Source of the DNA: Tardibacter sp963781025
GTDB lineage: Bacteria > Pseudomonadota > Alphaproteobacteria > Sphingomonadales > Sphingomonadaceae
Reading direction: 5' to 3'
Assembly: GCA_963781025.1 (NCBI GenBank)
Contig: CAWADU010000003.1
Coordinates: 2,046,001 to 2,110,000, forward strand
Length of the DNA: 64,000 nucleotides
Below are positions 1 through 7,784 of this stretch, in pieces. The stretch's first letter is position 1. Every line of letters begins with the position of its first letter. The notes under the pieces are model-generated. The model did no database searches, was not told where the DNA came from, and worked only from the letters and a program-made list of their open reading frames with translations. A program made the translations under genes and the position numbers.

Positions 1-1021
1 CACTACGGGCCGCTCCAAAGGGGCGATGCTCAGCCACCGCGCACTTGCCGCCAATGCGCGCGCGCTCATTGAGCTGTGGCGATGGTCGCCAGACGACGTG
101 CTGGTCCACGCGCTTCCGATAAACCACGTCCACGGCCTGTTTATTGGCCTGCACCTGCCGCTGCTGACCGGATCGACCGTTCGCTTTCTGCCAAAATTCG
201 ATGCCGACGCTGTGATCGCCGCACTTCGGGGCGCGACGGCGATGATGGGCGTGCCGACCCTCTATACCCGCCTCCTCGACGCACCGGCCTTCACCCGCGA
301 CGTGGCCGCACCCATACGCGTGTTCATCTCGGGCTCGGCTCCCTTGCTGCCGCAGACCTTCGCCGCATTCGAGGAACGCACCGGCCACCGCATCCTGGAG
401 CGCTACGGCATGACCGAAGCGGGGATGATCGCGTCAAATCCTTATGAAGGCGCGCGGCTTGCCGGAACCGTAGGCTACCCGCTTCCGGGAACCGGAGCCC
501 GTATTCAAAATGGCGGCAATGGTCCCGACGTGCTTGAAATCAGGGGGCCGGGGCTGTTCTCCGGCTACTGGCGAATGCCCGGCAAAACCGCCGAGGAACA
601 TTCGCCCGACGGCTGGTTCATCACCGGCGACATGGCGACGATCGCCGACGACGGGCGCATCGCGATCGTCGGACGCGCCAAGGACCTCATCATCGCGGGC
701 GGTTACAACATCTACCCCAAGGAGATCGAGTTGCTGATCGATGCGGTCCCGGGCGTCATCGAATCGGCCGTCATCGGCGTTCCCCATCCCGATCTGGGCG
801 AGGCGGTCGTCGCGGTCGTGGCGACGGATACGGGCTGCGCGCTCGACGAGACGCAAATCATGGCGGCCATTGCGCCAAACCTCGCCCGCTTCAAGCAGCC
901 CCGCCGGATATTCATCGTCCGGGCGCTTCCGAAAAACGCGATGGGCAAGGTCGAGAAGGCGCGGCTGAGAGCCGTGCATGCGATGCTCTTTTCCGGCCAG
1001 CATGCGGTCCACGGCTTTTAG
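1..1021 (+). CDS. Malonyl-CoA synthetase-like AMP-forming acyl-CoA ligase (5' end cut by window)
   Basis: Adenylate-forming enzyme that would activate a carboxylic acid, by family resemblance malonate, to its CoA thioester through an acyl-AMP. The frame is open from base 2 and begins inside the ATP-binding P-loop (TTGRSKGAM), so the N-terminal third is missing. Visible: MMGVPTLYTRLL, the ERYGMTEAG adenine-binding motif about 125 codons in, the TGD and GRAKDLIIAGGYNIYP hinge motifs, and the C-terminal catalytic lysine region LPKNAMGKVEKARLR. The FLPKFDADAV and MMGVPTLYTR stretches fit MatB better than long-chain ligases. No mat operon partner is visible. Converges on the regulator gene at 1045. 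Family is certain; the malonate substrate is moderately likely. Confidence 0.85.
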   Translation, partial: TTGRSKGAMLSHRALAANARALIELWRWSPDDVLVHALPINHVHGLFIGLHLPLLTGSTVRFLPKFDADAVIAALRGATAMMGVPTLYTRLLDAPAFTRDVAAPIRVFISGSAPLLPQTFAAFEERTGHRILERYGMTEAGMIASNPYEGARLAGTVGYPLPGTGARIQNGGNGPDVLEIRGPGLFSGYWRMPGKTAEEHSPDGWFITGDMATIADDGRIAIVGRAKDLIIAGGYNIYPKEIELLIDAVPGVIESAVIGVPHPDLGEAVVAVVATDTGCALDETQIMAAIAPNLARFKQPRRIFIVRALPKNAMGKVEKARLRAVHAMLFSGQHAVHGF

Positions 1022-1044
1022 GGAGCGCTTGCGCCGTGCCGTCC

Positions 1045-1839
1045 TCAGTGGACGAAGCGGGCCACCACGTCGCGATAACTGCGGCTGACCTTCACCTGCG
1101 CGCCCGATTCCAGCACCAGGAAGCATTCGCCATTGGTGTGCGGCTTCACCTGCCGCACCTGGTCCAGATTGACGATGGTGGAGCGATGAACCCGCTGGAA
1201 ACGGCGCGGATCGAGGCGCTTTTCCAGATCCTTCATCGTTTCGCGCAGGATCAGCGTATTGTCGCCCGTGTAGATGCACATGTAATCGCCGGCCGCGTCG
1301 ATGCGCTCGATCGAATCGACGTCGACCCTGAAAATCTGGCCGCGATCCTTGATGTTGATCAGCTTTTCATAGCGGCTGCTTGCATGGGCTTCGGCGGCTT
1401 CGGGCAGCTCGGCTTCGGGCGCGACTTCCGCCAGCACTTCCTTCAACCGGCTTGCCTCTTCGGTGGCGCGCTTTTCGGAGAGGCGCTGCCGCACGCGGTC
1501 GAGCGTCGCCGCCAGGCGGTCTTCTTCCACCGGTTTCATCAGATAATCGACCGCATGGGCATCAAAGGCTTTCAGCGCATAGTCGCTGAAGGCAGTCACG
1601 AACACGAACAGCGGCGGCTCGATTTCCATCAGCCCCTGGACGACCGAAAAGCCGTCGAATCCGGGCATTTGTATATCGAGGAAAACAAGGTCCGGCTTGT
1701 GGGTCTTGATCGCGCGGATCGCCTCGCGGCCATTTACACAGGTCGCCACGATCTCGACATCCGGATGCGCTTCGAGTCGTAGCGCGAGGCCCTGGATGGC
1801 TAGAGATTCGTCATCGACAAGAATTGTGCGGATGGTCAT
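1045..1839 (-). CDS. LytTR-family DNA-binding response regulator
   Basis: Two-component response regulator of the LytR/AlgR type, 264 residues. Residues 1-120 form a receiver domain with the acidic pair DD at 9-10, phospho-acceptor Asp55 in VFLDIQMPG, and the conserved lysine in LMKPVEED. Residues about 160-262 form a LytTR DNA-binding domain (FQRVHRSTIVNLDQV). The ATG overlaps the stop of the upstream kinase gene (ATGA overlap), so the two are translated together and are surely partners. Targets are not evident from neighbours. Confidence 0.95.
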   Translation of the reverse strand: MTIRTILVDDESLAIQGLALRLEAHPDVEIVATCVNGREAIRAIKTHKPDLVFLDIQMPGFDGFSVVQGLMEIEPPLFVFVTAFSDYALKAFDAHAVDYLMKPVEEDRLAATLDRVRQRLSEKRATEEASRLKEVLAEVAPEAELPEAAEAHASSRYEKLINIKDRGQIFRVDVDSIERIDAAGDYMCIYTGDNTLILRETMKDLEKRLDPRRFQRVHRSTIVNLDQVRQVKPHTNGECFLVLESGAQVKVSRSYRDVVARFVH

Positions 1840-2933
1840 GCGGTGGGCTCCTTCACCAGCTCGCGCTGGTATGGAATTTCAATTACAACGTCCGTGCCCC
1901 CTGAGGTATTGGTCTTGAGTTCGAACCGGTGATCTGGTCCATAGGCTTGCGCCAAACGGTCTCTGGTGTTCGCCAAACCGACGCCAGTTGACGAAGTGGG
2001 GCGCGGAGCGGCGTCATTCAACCCCGGCCCCGTATCGGATATCGTCAGCACCAGCCGGTCACCGATAACCCGCGCTTCGATTGCAATCTCGGCCCCTTCC
2101 TCCTGGGGCGTGACCGCGTATTTGATCGCATTCTCGACAAGCGGCTGCAGGAGCAATGACGGCAGGCGGGCGTCCTGCGCGGCCGGCTCGATCTCGAAAC
2201 GCGGCCGCAGACGCTCTTCGAACCGCATTTTCTCGATTTCAAGATAAAGCTTCAGGCTTTCCACTTCCTGCGCGACCGGAACCTGCGCTGTCGGCTCGCC
2301 CACCAGGGTATAGCGCAGGAACGACGCCAGCCGCGACAGCATCGCATTCGCCCGGTCGGTCTGCTTCAGCAGCACGAGCGTGGAGATGGAATTCAGCGTG
2401 TTGAACAGGAAATGTGGATTGAGCTGGTATCGCAGCATCGTCAGGTGCGCTTCGGCCGCCTGGCTCGACAGCGTCAGCAGCCGCTCGTTCTGGCGCGACA
2501 GCATCAGGTAGAAGTTTATCCCGAAATAAAGCGCGGTCCAGGCCCCCAGCACCGCGACGTCAAGTAGGATGGCGCCCAAAAACTCGACGCCCTCCGGCCG
2601 CCATCCGGGCTTGTAGAAAGTCGCGTGCGCCCAGACCTCGATCGTCGAAAACACCGCCGAACCAACGCCGACCAGCAGAATCGATACCACCCACACCCAC
2701 ATCGGCTTCATGCGAATGACCCGTCGATAGGCGGCGGCCATCAACAACGTCAGCGAAAACCCGGTTGTGGCGGCGATGAGGGTCGGAAGGATGAACACCA
2801 GCCCCATGGCGTTGGCCAGGCCGCCAAGCGCGCGCACAACCAGATAGGCCGACCATCCCGTCGTCTGCAGGACCCAGAAGGCCCGGTTCTTATCTTCGAA
2901 GAAGCGCTCGGTGCGAAGCTCGGTCAGGGACAT
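1836..2933 (-). CDS. LytS-like sensor histidine kinase
   Basis: Membrane sensor kinase of the His_kinase/LytS type, about 365 residues from the chosen ATG (MSLTELRTERFFEDKN). The frame stays open to 3257, but the extra part has no family features. Four hydrophobic segments lie in roughly residues 25-145. The phospho-acceptor histidine is His173 in LNPHFLFNTLNS. The ATPase domain follows with VENAIKYAV (N box), ISDTGPGL and GVGLANTRDRL. It overlaps the LytTR regulator gene by 4 bp and is its cognate kinase. The signal sensed is unknown. Confidence 0.93.
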   Translation of the reverse strand: MSLTELRTERFFEDKNRAFWVLQTTGWSAYLVVRALGGLANAMGLVFILPTLIAATTGFSLTLLMAAAYRRVIRMKPMWVWVVSILLVGVGSAVFSTIEVWAHATFYKPGWRPEGVEFLGAILLDVAVLGAWTALYFGINFYLMLSRQNERLLTLSSQAAEAHLTMLRYQLNPHFLFNTLNSISTLVLLKQTDRANAMLSRLASFLRYTLVGEPTAQVPVAQEVESLKLYLEIEKMRFEERLRPRFEIEPAAQDARLPSLLLQPLVENAIKYAVTPQEEGAEIAIEARVIGDRLVLTISDTGPGLNDAAPRPTSSTGVGLANTRDRLAQAYGPDHRFELKTNTSGGTDVVIEIPYQRELVKEPTA

Positions 2934-3060
2934 GACCCGCTTTGTAGCAGGCTGGGCCGCGCGCGCCACAATTTCAGAAGGTTGTCGCCAGGCACGAAAG
3001 CCCTCGCCAATCCGTCTCATTCTATTATTGATAATACATCGCATTAACGTAGTGGTTCGA

Positions 3061-3492
3061 ATGGCCGTCGACATGCTCAGCCTCTTACCCAGCCGTCCTC
3101 CCGCAGCAGCGCTGGACATGCCAAACCGGATTCTGCTGTGGTCGATGCGGCAATGGCTGAGGTCCGCGCTGGCTGACCAATTGGTGACGCCGGGCCTTGC
3201 AGCCAGCCTTGAAAGCCTGGGCATGTCGGAAATGGCCGCGCCCGTCGCCGTATACATGGACGAGGCGGCAGCAGCATGGCCGGAACGGCTGCGGCTCCTT
3301 CCGGTCGGGTGCGGGTGCCCGATCGGCTATGATGAATGGCTGTTGCTGAGCTGTGTTGCCGATGCGGGCTGCAATGCGCGCGACGCCTTTGACGGACGGC
3401 TGTGCGAAATGATCGGGCCTTCGCAGCGTGACAGGCTTTGGCGCGCAGCCGTCCGGTTAGCCGAAGTTGCCGGCCGGCCAACGCACTGGTAG
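3061..3492 (+). CDS. Hypothetical protein with CGC motif
   Basis: A 143-residue soluble protein I cannot assign firmly. The frame is open from 2911, but the ATG at 3061 (MAVDMLSLLPSR) avoids overlap with the divergent kinase gene. It has a basic, tryptophan-containing region (RILLWSMRQWLRSALADQ), a short cysteine motif LLPVGCGCPIGYDEW near the middle and a helical C-terminus. The pattern of a CGC/CCC motif followed by DE-x-LL resembles small uncharacterised sphingomonad proteins. It converges on the ferredoxin gene with a 1 bp gap. Function unknown. Confidence 0.6.
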   Translation: MAVDMLSLLPSRPPAAALDMPNRILLWSMRQWLRSALADQLVTPGLAASLESLGMSEMAAPVAVYMDEAAAAWPERLRLLPVGCGCPIGYDEWLLLSCVADAGCNARDAFDGRLCEMIGPSQRDRLWRAAVRLAEVAGRPTHW

Positions 3493-3493
3493 A

Positions 3494-3811
3494 TCAATCC
3501 TCGGGCGCGATGGTGACGCGCAAACCATCCAGTTCGTCCCTGACCTGAAGTTGGCACGAAAGGCGCGAGCGCGGCTGACGATGATCCGAGCTGTCGAGCA
3601 GATCGTTCTCATCGTCGCTCATGGCCGCCAGCTTGTCGGCCCAGGCATCGTCGACATAGACGTGACAGGTGGCGCACGAACAGCAACCGCCGCATAGCGC
3701 GAGCAATTCGTCGAAGCCGGCATCCCGAATCGCTTCCATCACGCTAAGGCCGTTTTCGGCCTCGATGGTGGATTCTTGGCCTTCGCGCGTAACCACCGTC
3801 AGCTTTGGCAT
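3494..3811 (-). CDS. 2Fe-2S ferredoxin (adrenodoxin type)
   Basis: Small soluble electron carrier of 105 residues. Four cysteines bind a plant/vertebrate-type [2Fe-2S] cluster: Cys40, Cys46 and Cys49 (LALCGGCCSCATCH) and Cys86 (SRLSCQLQV), the C-x5-C-x2-C...C spacing of adrenodoxin-like ferredoxins. The start at 3811 (MPKLTVV) is chosen over an upstream in-frame ATG because GGAAGGA lies six to seven bases ahead of it. Such ferredoxins typically feed cytochrome P450s or Fe-S assembly; no P450 is nearby, so the partner is unknown. Confidence 0.93.
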   Translation of the reverse strand: MPKLTVVTREGQESTIEAENGLSVMEAIRDAGFDELLALCGGCCSCATCHVYVDDAWADKLAAMSDDENDLLDSSDHRQPRSRLSCQLQVRDELDGLRVTIAPED

Positions 3812-3895
3812 GACAATCCTTCCCGCAAATCTGTTCATTCCTGTTGCGCGGGCCTATGAAACGGCTGGGCGCGCAAATCAAGCAAGGCTGGCATT

Positions 3896-4513
3896 TTGGG
3901 TCTTTCATTCGAAGAATTGCAAGATGGGCTGGACGCCCTGGCCGATCTGGAACCCGCCTTCGCGCGGGCGCTGGAACGGGTGGGCTATCCACAGCCGCGC
4001 GTGCGGGACCGCGGCTATGCGACACTGCTACGGACCATTGTGGGCCAGCAAGTCAGCGTCGCCGCGGCCAGTTCTATTTGGAACAAGCTGGAATCCGCCA
4101 TGGGCACCGGCCTGGAACCAGCGGCGTTGGCCGCCGCCCCGGAAGAACTGCTGCGCGGAGCGGGCCTCTCCCGGCAGAAAATCGGCTATGCGAAAAGCCT
4201 GGCCGAACAGGTTTCGTCGGGCGCGCTCGACCTGTCCGCGCTGCCCGACGATGACGAACAGGCCATCGGCCAACTGACGAAGATCAAGGGGATTGGTCGC
4301 TGGTCGGCCGAAATCTACCTGTTGTTCGCCGAAGGACGCGCCGACATCTGGCCGGCAGGCGATCTGGCCGTGCAGATCGAGATCGGCCGCATCATGGGCA
4401 TGAACGAGCGCCCTTCTGAAAAGGCAACCCGCGCGCTTGCCGAACCATGGCGTCCCCATCGCGGCGCCGCGGCCGTTTTTAGCTGGCATCACTACAAGAC
4501 GGCGGTGCTCTGA
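3896..4513 (+). CDS. DNA-3-methyladenine glycosylase II (AlkA-like)
   Basis: HhH-GPD superfamily base-excision glycosylase, 205 residues, that removes alkylated purines from DNA. The helix-hairpin-helix lies around residues 129-140 (KIKGIGRWSAEIY), followed by the catalytic aspartate Asp156 in WPAGDLAVQ. FRTIVGQQ-type residues are present as TIVGQQVS at 48-55. No four-cysteine Fe-S cluster is present, which separates it from MutY/EndoIII. The only reasonable start is TTG at 3896, since a stop lies at 3857 with no ATG or GTG between; AAGG precedes it. It lacks the N-terminal Ada-like domain of E. coli AlkA. Confidence 0.88.
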   Translation: MGLSFEELQDGLDALADLEPAFARALERVGYPQPRVRDRGYATLLRTIVGQQVSVAAASSIWNKLESAMGTGLEPAALAAAPEELLRGAGLSRQKIGYAKSLAEQVSSGALDLSALPDDDEQAIGQLTKIKGIGRWSAEIYLLFAEGRADIWPAGDLAVQIEIGRIMGMNERPSEKATRALAEPWRPHRGAAAVFSWHHYKTAVL

Positions 4514-4570
4514 GGGGCTAAGGCAGCACCAGCACTCTGGCGGTAGACATTCCCCCGAAGCTATCCGCCT

Positions 4571-4750
4571 TCAGCGCAATTTGCTGATTTTGAGGCCATC
4601 CTCTTTGGCCCGGTCCTTCACCGATTCCTCGCTTCGCACCAGCGCCTTGGCGACCGCCTTCAAGGCCATGCCCTTTTCGGCCAGCCGCCTCAGCTTGGCG
4701 ATCTCATCGGATGTCCAGGGCTGGCGGTGCCTGACGAATGCATCTGACAC
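4571..4750 (-). CDS. Small SANT/Myb-like helix-turn-helix protein
   Basis: A 59-residue basic protein read from GTG at 4750. It contains a Myb/SANT-like segment, RQPWTSDEIAKLRRLAEKG followed by VAKALVRSEESVKDRA, i.e. a tryptophan-led first helix and a turn-helix, then ends ISKLR. AGGA precedes the GTG at suitable distance, and the gene begins 4 bp after the stop of the 36-residue gene upstream on the same strand. Small proteins with a PWT-x2-E pattern and this length occur in alphaproteobacteria as putative DNA-binding proteins (from memory, not searched). Role unknown. Confidence 0.65.
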   Translation of the reverse strand: MSDAFVRHRQPWTSDEIAKLRRLAEKGMALKAVAKALVRSEESVKDRAKEDGLKISKLR

Positions 4751-4754
4751 CGGT

Positions 4755-4865
4755 TCAGTCCTGAAGCACCTTTCCCTTCGTCGAAGGATTGGCGGCGATA
4801 ACCTTCTTTTCCTTTTTCTTGGGTTTTCTGACTTCCTTGTTGCTCTTCATTTGTCCCTTGGCCAT
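4755..4865 (-). CDS. Very small lysine-rich protein (36 aa)
   Basis: A 36-residue, strongly basic protein, MAKGQMKSNKEVRKPKKEK then KVIAANPSTKGKVLQD. A strong ribosome binding site (GAGGAG) lies 6 bases before the ATG at 4865. The MAKGQ[MR]-SNKE-[VA]-KKPKK pattern is one I recall from many proteobacterial genomes as a tiny conserved hypothetical. It probably shares a transcript with the SANT-like gene 4 bp downstream. Function unknown; nucleic-acid or ribosome association would be a guess from charge alone. Confidence 0.65.
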   Translation of the reverse strand: MAKGQMKSNKEVRKPKKKEKKVIAANPSTKGKVLQD

Positions 4866-5058
4866 TTTTTGCTCCTCGAGGTGCGATCACCGAACCCGGG
4901 ATTTGCCACTTCCGGAGGGCCGCGTCACGCGATGATGTTAATCCTGGGCTGATCGCGTGCTTATCGACTGCGGCAATGGCGGTGATCGAGAGTTTTCATT
5001 GGAAAGAAAAGGTGCTTCCATCGTTTCGTCCACGAACCTATCGGCACAGGAGCACGCC

Positions 5059-5596
5059 ATGGCTAAGAGATCCAACCCTAAAGCAGCGGCAAGCAACAAG
5101 ACAACCGCAAAGCGTAAGCTCGCGAACTCCGACGGACATTGGAACGAATCAGGTCAAGGACATCCAGACCGCGCTGAATGGGCTGCTGGCCGATGCCTAT
5201 GCGGTTTACTTCAAGACCAAGAATTTCCATTGGCATGTCAGTGGCCCGCATTTCCGCGACTACCATCTGTTGTTCGACCAACAGGCGACCGAGATACTCG
5301 CCACCACCGATCTCATTGCCGAGCGCGTGCGCAAGCTGGGCGGTACGACGCTGCGATCGATCGGACACATCGGCCGCGTGCAGCGGGTGAAGGACAATGA
5401 CGCAGATTTCGTCGCGCCCGGCGATATGCTGCGCGAACTCGAGGCGGACAATCGCGCCTATGTGGAGGCACTTCGCCACGCCAGCGACATTTGCGACGGA
5501 GCAGGCGACACCGCAACCGCCAGCCTGATCGACGACTGGATCGACCAGACGGAACAACGGGTGTGGTTCCTGTTCGAAACCAGCCGTGGCGCCTGA
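5059..5596 (+). CDS. dps: Dps-family DNA-protection ferritin, frameshifted near N-terminus
   Basis: Ferritin-like dodecamer subunit that oxidises and stores Fe(II) with peroxide and shields DNA. The ferroxidase residues are visible in KTKNFHWHVSGPHFRDYH and LLFDQQATEILATTDLIAE. The family N-terminus (MAKRSNPKAAASNKTTAKR) starts at ATG 5059 in one frame, but the conserved body, from TPTDIGTNQVKDIQ, is in the +1 frame. One extra base near 5125 would rejoin them as KRKLA-TPTDIG. As sequenced the protein could only be made from a later start. A consensus error is likely, because the rest of the gene is intact. Confidence 0.85.
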
Positions 5597-5626
5597 TTGA
5601 CGGCATGCTTCGTTCGTTCTAGCTAG

Positions 5627-5800
5627 CGCCGTCACCCGGGGAGTAGCCGGCCGCCTCAGCCCGAGGCGGGAATCGCGTCAACATGCTTGGCAGAGATGCC
5701 ATGGCGCGATGTGGAAGGACGGTTGCGTCCTTTCTGGCAAGACCGATGACGCCGAACTTCCGTCACGCCGGGCGGGAGGTTCCGGGCGTCATTGGTACAT
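5627..5800 (+). promoter_or_regulatory. yybP-ykoY manganese riboswitch with visible alternative pairing
   Basis: Leader of the GDT1-type transporter gene. It carries the conserved elements of the yybP-ykoY family: GGGGAGTAGCC at 5638-5648, CGTCAACATGCTTGG around 5676-5690, and GGCAAGACCGATGACG around 5736-5751. The closing helix P1 pairs CGTCA (5630-5634) with TGACG (5747-5751). The same 3' strand, ATGACGCC (5746-5753), is perfectly complementary to GGCGTCAT (5785-5792), giving a mutually exclusive second helix typical of a switching expression platform. Known members sense Mn2+ and control Mn exporters. The class call is strong; the direction of switching is inferred. Confidence 0.85.
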
Positions 5801-5828
5801 GCCTTCTGCCCGGCCGGAATATTCGTGA

Positions 5829-6398
5829 ATGAACACTATTCTCGCTTCCACGCTGGTTGTCGCGCTCGCGGAGGTCGGTGACAAGACGATGCTGCTGGCG
5901 ATCGTTCTTGCCGCCCGCTTCGGCAAGCCTTCGCCGATCATCGCGGGGATATTGGGCGCAACGCTGATCAATCACGCGCTCGCCGCCTGGGCCGGTGTGG
6001 CGATCGCCGGGCTGCTTGACGGAGCGTGGTTCCGCGCGGCGGTGGCTATCGGATTCGTCGCCATGGCCGGGTGGACGCTGGTTCCCGACAAGCTGGACGA
6101 CGACCGGGCGGGCGCGGCAACTGTGCGATTCGGTGCATTTCCGACCACGCTCATCTCGTTCTTCATCGTCGAGATCGGCGACAAGACCCAGATCGCCACG
6201 GTGGCGCTCGGCGCGCACTATCACGCGGTCCTGCTTGTTGCGCTCGGCACGACATTTGGCATGATGATCGCCAATGTGCCCGCGGTGCTCCTGGGCGACA
6301 GGATCACCCGCCTCGTGCCGCTTCGCTATGTCAGGATCGGCGCGGCCGCGATCTTCGCCGCCATCGGCATCTGGGGCCTGATTGAGGTGCTGCGCTAA
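5829..6398 (+). CDS. GDT1/UPF0016 family cation transporter (probable Mn exporter)
   Basis: Inner-membrane protein of 189 residues with six predicted membrane segments in two homologous halves. Each half carries the signature E-x-G-D-K-T: EVGDKT at residues 15-20 and EIGDKT at 115-120. The family (TMEM165/GDT1, bacterial MneA) exchanges Mn2+ or Ca2+ for protons. A yybP-ykoY riboswitch lies directly upstream and supports manganese as substrate. The gene stands alone, 70 bp before rph. Confidence 0.93.
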   Translation: MNTILASTLVVALAEVGDKTMLLAIVLAARFGKPSPIIAGILGATLINHALAAWAGVAIAGLLDGAWFRAAVAIGFVAMAGWTLVPDKLDDDRAGAATVRFGAFPTTLISFFIVEIGDKTQIATVALGAHYHAVLLVALGTTFGMMIANVPAVLLGDRITRLVPLRYVRIGAAAIFAAIGIWGLIEVLR

Positions 6399-6468
6399 GC
6401 AATCGCTGGACCCGCTCTCTTGCGGCGGCTAGACGCTGACGGCTGATTTCCAGAAGATAGGAGCGTTC

Positions 6469-7185
6469 ATGCGTCCGTCAGGCCGTGCGCCAGACCAGAT
6501 GCGGGCGATCGAGATGATCCCCGGTTTCACCCGCCATGCCGAGGGTTCGTGCCTCGTCAAGTTCGGCGATACCCATGTGCTGTGCACCGCCAGCGTCGAG
6601 GAACGCGTGCCTCCTTTCCTGCGCGGCAAGGGCCAGGGCTGGGTAACTGCCGAATACGGCATGCTGCCCCGTGCCACGCATACGCGCGGCAACCGCGAAG
6701 CCGCGAAAGGCAAGCAATCGGGCCGGACGCAGGAAATACAGCGGCTGATCGGCCGTTCCCTGCGGGCGGTCGTCGATCTGGAAGCGCTTGGCGAGCGGCA
6801 GATCACCATCGATTGTGACGTCATCCAGGCCGATGGGGGCACCCGCACCGCGTCGATCTCCGGCGCCTGGGTCGCGCTGAAGCTCGCCGTCGAAAAGCTG
6901 AGGGCCGGTGGCGTCGAATTCGCCCGTGACCCGCTGGCGATACAGGTCGCCGCTGTATCCTGCGGCATCCATGAAGGCGCGCCGGTGCTCGATCTCGACT
7001 ATGTCGAGGATTCAGCGGCGCATACCGACGGCAATTTCGTGCTGACGTCGAACGGCGGCCTGGTCGAAGTCCAGGCGACCGCCGAAGGCGCGCCGTTCAG
7101 CGAGGAGGAACTGCTGCGCCTGCTTCGTCTTGCCCGCATCGGCTGCGGCCACATCTTCGAAGCGCAGCTCCAGGCGGTGGCATGA
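6469..7185 (+). CDS. rph: Ribonuclease PH
   Basis: Phosphorolytic 3'-5' exoribonuclease that trims the 3' ends of tRNA precursors using phosphate. At 238 residues it has the usual length. Family motifs are present throughout: MRPSGRAPDQMR at the N-terminus, GWVTAEYGMLPRATH, RQEIQRLIGRSLRA-type residues (RTQEIQRLIGRSLRAVV) and TIDCDVIQADGGTRTASI. TAGGAG precedes the ATG. Its last codons overlap rdgB by 4 bp, so it is the first gene of a rph-rdgB-hemW operon, an arrangement common in alphaproteobacteria. Confidence 0.97.
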   Translation: MRPSGRAPDQMRAIEMIPGFTRHAEGSCLVKFGDTHVLCTASVEERVPPFLRGKGQGWVTAEYGMLPRATHTRGNREAAKGKQSGRTQEIQRLIGRSLRAVVDLEALGERQITIDCDVIQADGGTRTASISGAWVALKLAVEKLRAGGVEFARDPLAIQVAAVSCGIHEGAPVLDLDYVEDSAAHTDGNFVLTSNGGLVEVQATAEGAPFSEEELLRLLRLARIGCGHIFEAQLQAVA

Positions 7186-7784
7186 CGCGCAACCTCGCTC
7201 CCGGAAAGCTCGTCATCGCCAGCCACAATGCTGGCAAGGTCCGCGAGATCGGGGCGTTGCTTGCTCCCTATGGCATGGACGTGATTTCCGCCGCCGCCCT
7301 CGGTCTGCCCGAGCCGCCGGAGACCGGGACGACCTTCGTCGCCAATGCCGAGCTGAAGGCGCGCGCAGCGGCGGACCTGTCCGGTCTGCCCGCGCTTGCC
7401 GACGACAGCGGCCTTTGTGTCGAGGCGCTTGGTGGCGAACCCGGGATCTTTTCGGCACGTTGGGCGGGCGAGGGCAAGGATTTCGGGCTCGCCATGCGAT
7501 TGGTGCACGAAGCGATCGAACGTGAGGGGGCGAACGCGGGCCATGACGCGCATTTCGTCTGCGCCCTTTCCTTGTGCTGGCCTGACGGCCACATCGAAAG
7601 CTTTGAAGGCAGGGTCGACGGCGTTATTGTCTGGCCGCCCCGGGGCGCCAAAGGTTTCGGCTATGATCCGATATTCCAGCCGCTGGGCCGCAGCGAGACA
7701 TTCGGCGAGATCGAGCCGGACGAGAAACATGCCATGAGCCACCGGGCCGATGCATTCCGCCAGCTTGTCAAAGCCTGCTTCTGA
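7182..7784 (+). CDS. rdgB: dITP/XTP pyrophosphatase (RdgB/HAM1)
   Basis: Hydrolyses non-canonical purine nucleoside triphosphates (dITP, XTP) to monophosphates, keeping them out of DNA and RNA. 200 residues. Motifs: the N-terminal IASHNAGKVREI nucleotide-binding loop, ADDSGLCVEALGGEPGIFSARWAG with the metal-binding DD, and GFGYDPIFQP followed by the SHRADAF C-terminal region. The start overlaps rph by 4 bp. It overlaps or abuts hemW at its 3' end. Confidence 0.97.
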   Translation: MTRNLAPGKLVIASHNAGKVREIGALLAPYGMDVISAAALGLPEPPETGTTFVANAELKARAAADLSGLPALADDSGLCVEALGGEPGIFSARWAGEGKDFGLAMRLVHEAIEREGANAGHDAHFVCALSLCWPDGHIESFEGRVDGVIVWPPRGAKGFGYDPIFQPLGRSETFGEIEPDEKHAMSHRADAFRQLVKACF

